Source: Pelagibacteraceae bacterium AG-422-B15 (GTDB lineage Bacteria > Pseudomonadota > Alphaproteobacteria > Pelagibacterales > AG-422-B15). From it: DNA of 64,000 bases. A program made the position numbers and the translations under genes. Location of the stretch: contig CAJJBG010000015.1 in the NCBI GenBank assembly GCA_905182345.1, forward strand, positions 1 through 64,000. Reading direction: 5' to 3'. A model generated the notes under the pieces. That model had not been told where the DNA came from. It saw only the letters and a list, made by a program, of their open reading frames with translations, and searched no databases. Every line of letters begins with the position of its first letter. The first letter of the stretch is position 1. This document shows, in pieces, positions 61,497 to 64,000 of the stretch.

Positions 61497-63218
61497 TTAA
61501 TCTGTAAAATAGCTTAAAGTTTTTAAAAATTCAAGACGACCGCCTTCTACAATGATTGTGCCATCGGTAAGGGCAAGTGAAATTTGTGCAATGTTTTTTA
61601 GACCTGCTAAAATTTCTTTAATATCATGTTGCTTTGAAGTAATAATTAAATCAGAATCTGTAATTTCACTAAAACCTAATTCAAGAATACCACGTCGAAT
61701 ATTTAATACAAATACTTCTTCAGAATCTAAAAATTTAAACATTACTTTTTTATTAGTATCTAAAGTTTTGTCCGCATTTAAATTCACTGGTAATGATTTC
61801 ATAATCGATTTAATTGGAATTGCTTTGAGTTGATTAGATGTTGCTTTGATATCTCTAAAATAAACCTCAAAATCACCCCTTAGTTCACCTGCGACTGTTT
61901 TATAAAAGTAGTAATCATTAGATGCTGTTTGTGTTAATGCAAATTTATCTGCTGCTTTAGCTTTTATATTCTTTGCCTGTTGATCATTTTGATCAATAGC
62001 AATAAGTGAATCTGCTAATTCCATTGCCCACTGGTATTCACCATTTTCTACTGCTTGCTCAGCTGCTACTTTTAAATCAGTTTGCTTACTAGCTAATTCC
62101 ATCATTTTTACAGCTTTCTCTTTTGCATTTAATGGATGAAGGGTTGTAATATTACCATTAAACCAGCCAATATAACCAACAAAAATTGATCTTACGTAAG
62201 AGCTAATAGAACCATAAAACTCTTGTAAGTAAGGAGATTTTCTTAAGTGTTGCGGTAGATTTATTTTTGCAACAATTTCATCTGGCAATAATCCATTATT
62301 CATATGCCTTACAGTTTGATCATGTACAAATTGAATTGCATCTCGATAATCTGTTAATGCATTATAGATATTTTCTTTACCAGATATTGGCCTGCTGTGG
62401 CTAGGTATTAAATATTTGGCATTTAATGCTCTAATTTTATCTAAACTATGAACCCACTCCATTGGATTACGATATTTAGTTCCTCTGATTGCATATAGGT
62501 TTGCAAATGATCGGTAGAAATTATCGCCAACCATTACTGCTTCTTGCTTAGGTAACCAAACATATAAGTGGTCATCTGTCTCTCCTGGAACATGCTGTAG
62601 CTTGACCTCAATATTATCAATATTTAAATCTAAATTCTGATCAAAAGTAACTGTAGGTCGAAGTAGACCTGTGGTTGTTTGTGCAGAAATTTCTAAAAAA
62701 CCTCCTATACCCTGATGAATAATTTCATCTTTGTTTAATGGAATGCCAAATTGCCTTGCTGATCTCTCATATATTATAGGCCTAATAATTGTAGAAATAT
62801 TATCGATGTTATAAAGTATATTTTCCTGCCCATAAATATTAGCATCTGTGCTATTAGCAAATATTGTTGCCCCACCTATGTGATCAGGGTGATTGTGCGT
62901 ATAAAAAATATTATTAACTGGTTTGTTAGAAATTTTATCAAACTCCTTTTTAACTATCTTCGCTGCTTCCTCACTTCCTGTAGTGTCAATAATTAATGAC
63001 TCATTTTCACCAGTTACCATAATTACATTAGCTAGAGCAAAACCAACCGCTACATATATATTGTCTGCTATTTTAATTATATCTTCTTTAAACTCATTAG
63101 CATGTTCCAAGCTCAAACCTTTTTCACTAATTTTACTACCGCTTGAAGATTGCTGCTCACTACATGAGATAGTGGTGAATATAAAAATTAGGATAACCAG
63201 GTACTTATTCATAATCAT
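61497..63218 (-). CDS. Metallo-beta-lactamase-fold alkylsulfatase-like lipoprotein
   Basis: A 573-residue exported enzyme with a lipobox (FTTISC) after a short signal. The metal motif is FYTHNHPDHIGG (about 104-115), with other ligands in HVPGETDDHLYVWLP (about 213-227) and IPSHSRPISG. The dimerisation domain, then a C-terminal SCP2-like sterol-carrier domain, match the SdsA1/BDS1 layout, although SdsA1 is longer. Members hydrolyse primary alkyl sulfates; this substrate is likely but not certain. It lies divergent from an EamA permease and next to DUF3429. Confidence 0.87.
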   Translation of the reverse strand: MIMNKYLVILIFIFTTISCSEQQSSSGSKISEKGLSLEHANEFKEDIIKIADNIYVAVGFALANVIMVTGENESLIIDTTGSEEAAKIVKKEFDKISNKPVNNIFYTHNHPDHIGGATIFANSTDANIYGQENILYNIDNISTIIRPIIYERSARQFGIPLNKDEIIHQGIGGFLEISAQTTTGLLRPTVTFDQNLDLNIDNIEVKLQHVPGETDDHLYVWLPKQEAVMVGDNFYRSFANLYAIRGTKYRNPMEWVHSLDKIRALNAKYLIPSHSRPISGKENIYNALTDYRDAIQFVHDQTVRHMNNGLLPDEIVAKINLPQHLRKSPYLQEFYGSISSYVRSIFVGYIGWFNGNITTLHPLNAKEKAVKMMELASKQTDLKVAAEQAVENGEYQWAMELADSLIAIDQNDQQAKNIKAKAADKFALTQTASNDYYFYKTVAGELRGDFEVYFRDIKATSNQLKAIPIKSIMKSLPVNLNADKTLDTNKKVMFKFLDSEEVFVLNIRRGILELGFSEITDSDLIITSKQHDIKEILAGLKNIAQISLALTDGTIIVEGGRLEFLKTLSYFTD

Positions 63219-63293
63219 GGTCTTTCATTGCTAAAATAGCTAATATATATAAGTTTTTATTAGATTTTAGAGGCTACAATATAAATTCTTGAA

Positions 63294-64000
63294 ATGAAAT
63301 ATAATAATCAAACATTAGGTACGCTTGCACTGCTGTTTGCTGGGGTCTTCTTAAGTTTTGGTGGCACATTAATTCAATATATGGATTCTGCTACTGCAAT
63401 TGAAATCACTACATTTAGATCAATCACTTTTTCTTTAATCATGCTTCTCTATATTTTAGTAAAGTTTAAAAGAAAAACACCACAAGCTTTTAAAGCCATT
63501 GGAAAAAGTGGAATATTAATAGGTTTTATTATTGGGATTAGTAATATTTGTTATGTATTTGGAATGAGCAATACTTCAGTTGCTAACGGTGGTTTTATTT
63601 TAAGTACAGGACCATTGTTTGCAGCGCTGGCAAGCTACTTCTTCCTGAAAAAAAAAATAAGTTTAAAAACATTAATCGCAATAGGTGGATCAATGTTCGG
63701 TGTCGGTGTTATGTTCTCAGGAGGAATTCAAGCATCACATGCAATCGGGAATTTAATCATGCTATTGGTTCCAATATGTTTTGCATTCCAATTAACACTA
63801 ATCAATCGCTCACCTGAAATCGACTTTATGCCAGCAACATTTCTTGGTGGAATTGTCGCTTTTCTTATAGGATTCTCATTCATCGGTGAATATACAATTA
63901 ACAATCATGACCTAATGATTGCATTGTTTATAGGAGCATTTCAAGTTGGGATAGGTTTTATATTAATTACAATTGGTTCAAGATATATTCCACCTCATCG
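63294..64000 (+). CDS. EamA/DMT-family permease (3' end outside window)
   Basis: An ATG at 63294 opens a frame that runs to the window end, with no stop in about 235 codons. The protein begins MKYNNQTLGTLALLFAGVF and shows EITTFRSITFSLIML, a repeat-defining motif SVANGGFILSTGPLFAALASYF (in part), and later SMFGVGVMFSGG, all typical of EamA repeats. It is divergent from the alkylsulfatase-like gene (75 bases apart). Substrate unknown. Confidence 0.85.
   Translation, partial: MKYNNQTLGTLALLFAGVFLSFGGTLIQYMDSATAIEITTFRSITFSLIMLLYILVKFKRKTPQAFKAIGKSGILIGFIIGISNICYVFGMSNTSVANGGFILSTGPLFAALASYFFLKKKISLKTLIAIGGSMFGVGVMFSGGIQASHAIGNLIMLLVPICFAFQLTLINRSPEIDFMPATFLGGIVAFLIGFSFIGEYTINNHDLMIALFIGAFQVGIGFILITIGSRYIPPH

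Noticed and set aside
1-64000. CRISPR arrays, insertion sequences, phage genes, tRNA and rRNA genes
   Set aside because: I looked through the gaps and saw none; gaps are mostly too short for tRNA and no transposase-like protein is present. A dedicated tRNA or RNA family scan was not possible.

Overview
The window reads as one contiguous piece of an AT-rich, tightly packed chromosome from a marine-type alphaproteobacterium. Three things suggest this: the block aroA-cmk-rpsA-ihfB-pyrF-trpF-trpB-trpA-accD-folC with trxA alongside, an [KR]FYDLN-type acidic protein (TIGR02300), and an NDUFA9-like SDR protein. Many genes overlap by 1-8 bases, start codons include TTG and GTG, and there are no insertion sequences, phage genes, rRNA, tRNA or CRISPR. 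A SAR11-like or AEGEAN-169/HIMB59-like lineage is plausible, but that is inference and not shown by the sequence.

Layout. 1-4424: partial NDUFA9-like gene, RNase D, and the LPS genes kdsD-lptC-lptA-lptB. 4528-14414: housekeeping run for aromatic amino acid, nucleotide and tryptophan synthesis, ribosomal protein S1, IHF, malonyl-CoA and folate, plus thioredoxin. 14524-21301: rmuC, sbcB, an SH3 protein, a CDF metal exporter, pdxH, two tiny ORFs, a TerB/DnaJ protein and an EamA permease. 21291-42848: an amine-catabolism island. 42850-45425: pdxA, an SLT-type lipoprotein, EamA. 45466-50568: a Liv-type amino acid/amide ABC importer. 50642-53322: umuDC with an SOS box, and a dienelactone-hydrolase-like enzyme. 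53419-56137: two tandem ammonium transporters. 56478-64000: DUF3604, a peptidyl-prolyl isomerase-like protein, HupE/UreJ, DUF3429, an alkylsulfatase-like lipoprotein and a partial EamA permease.

The amine island is the most notable part. Nine minus-strand genes (37138 down to 25953) with gaps of 0-36 bases or overlaps look like one operon: two PYROXD2-like FAD oxidoreductases, a GcvT/DmdA-like aminomethyltransferase, a class III aminotransferase, a Rieske oxygenase, a DAO-type (PuuB-like) oxidase, and the PotB, PotC and PotA importer parts. A Tat-exported binding protein faces this operon across a shared hairpin terminator. A BetI/TetR-type regulator is divergent, and a near-perfect 26-bp palindrome lies between it and the operon. 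Flanking genes are a PuuA-like glutamine-synthetase homologue, an enoyl-CoA hydratase relative, a PuuD-like hydrolase, a second aminotransferase and glutaryl-CoA dehydrogenase. Upstream of the PuuA-like gene is a second oxygenase homologue that has lost the whole Rieske [2Fe-2S] ligand region but keeps the mononuclear-iron residues. I read the set as uptake and oxidative breakdown of a polyamine or N-methylated amine; the substrate is unknown.

The Liv system repeats the architecture of the Pot system: its binding protein is convergent with the permease/ATPase operon and separated from it by a bidirectional hairpin. With two Amt transporters, the Pot and Liv systems and several amine-handling enzymes, the second half of the window is strongly biased towards scavenging reduced nitrogen.
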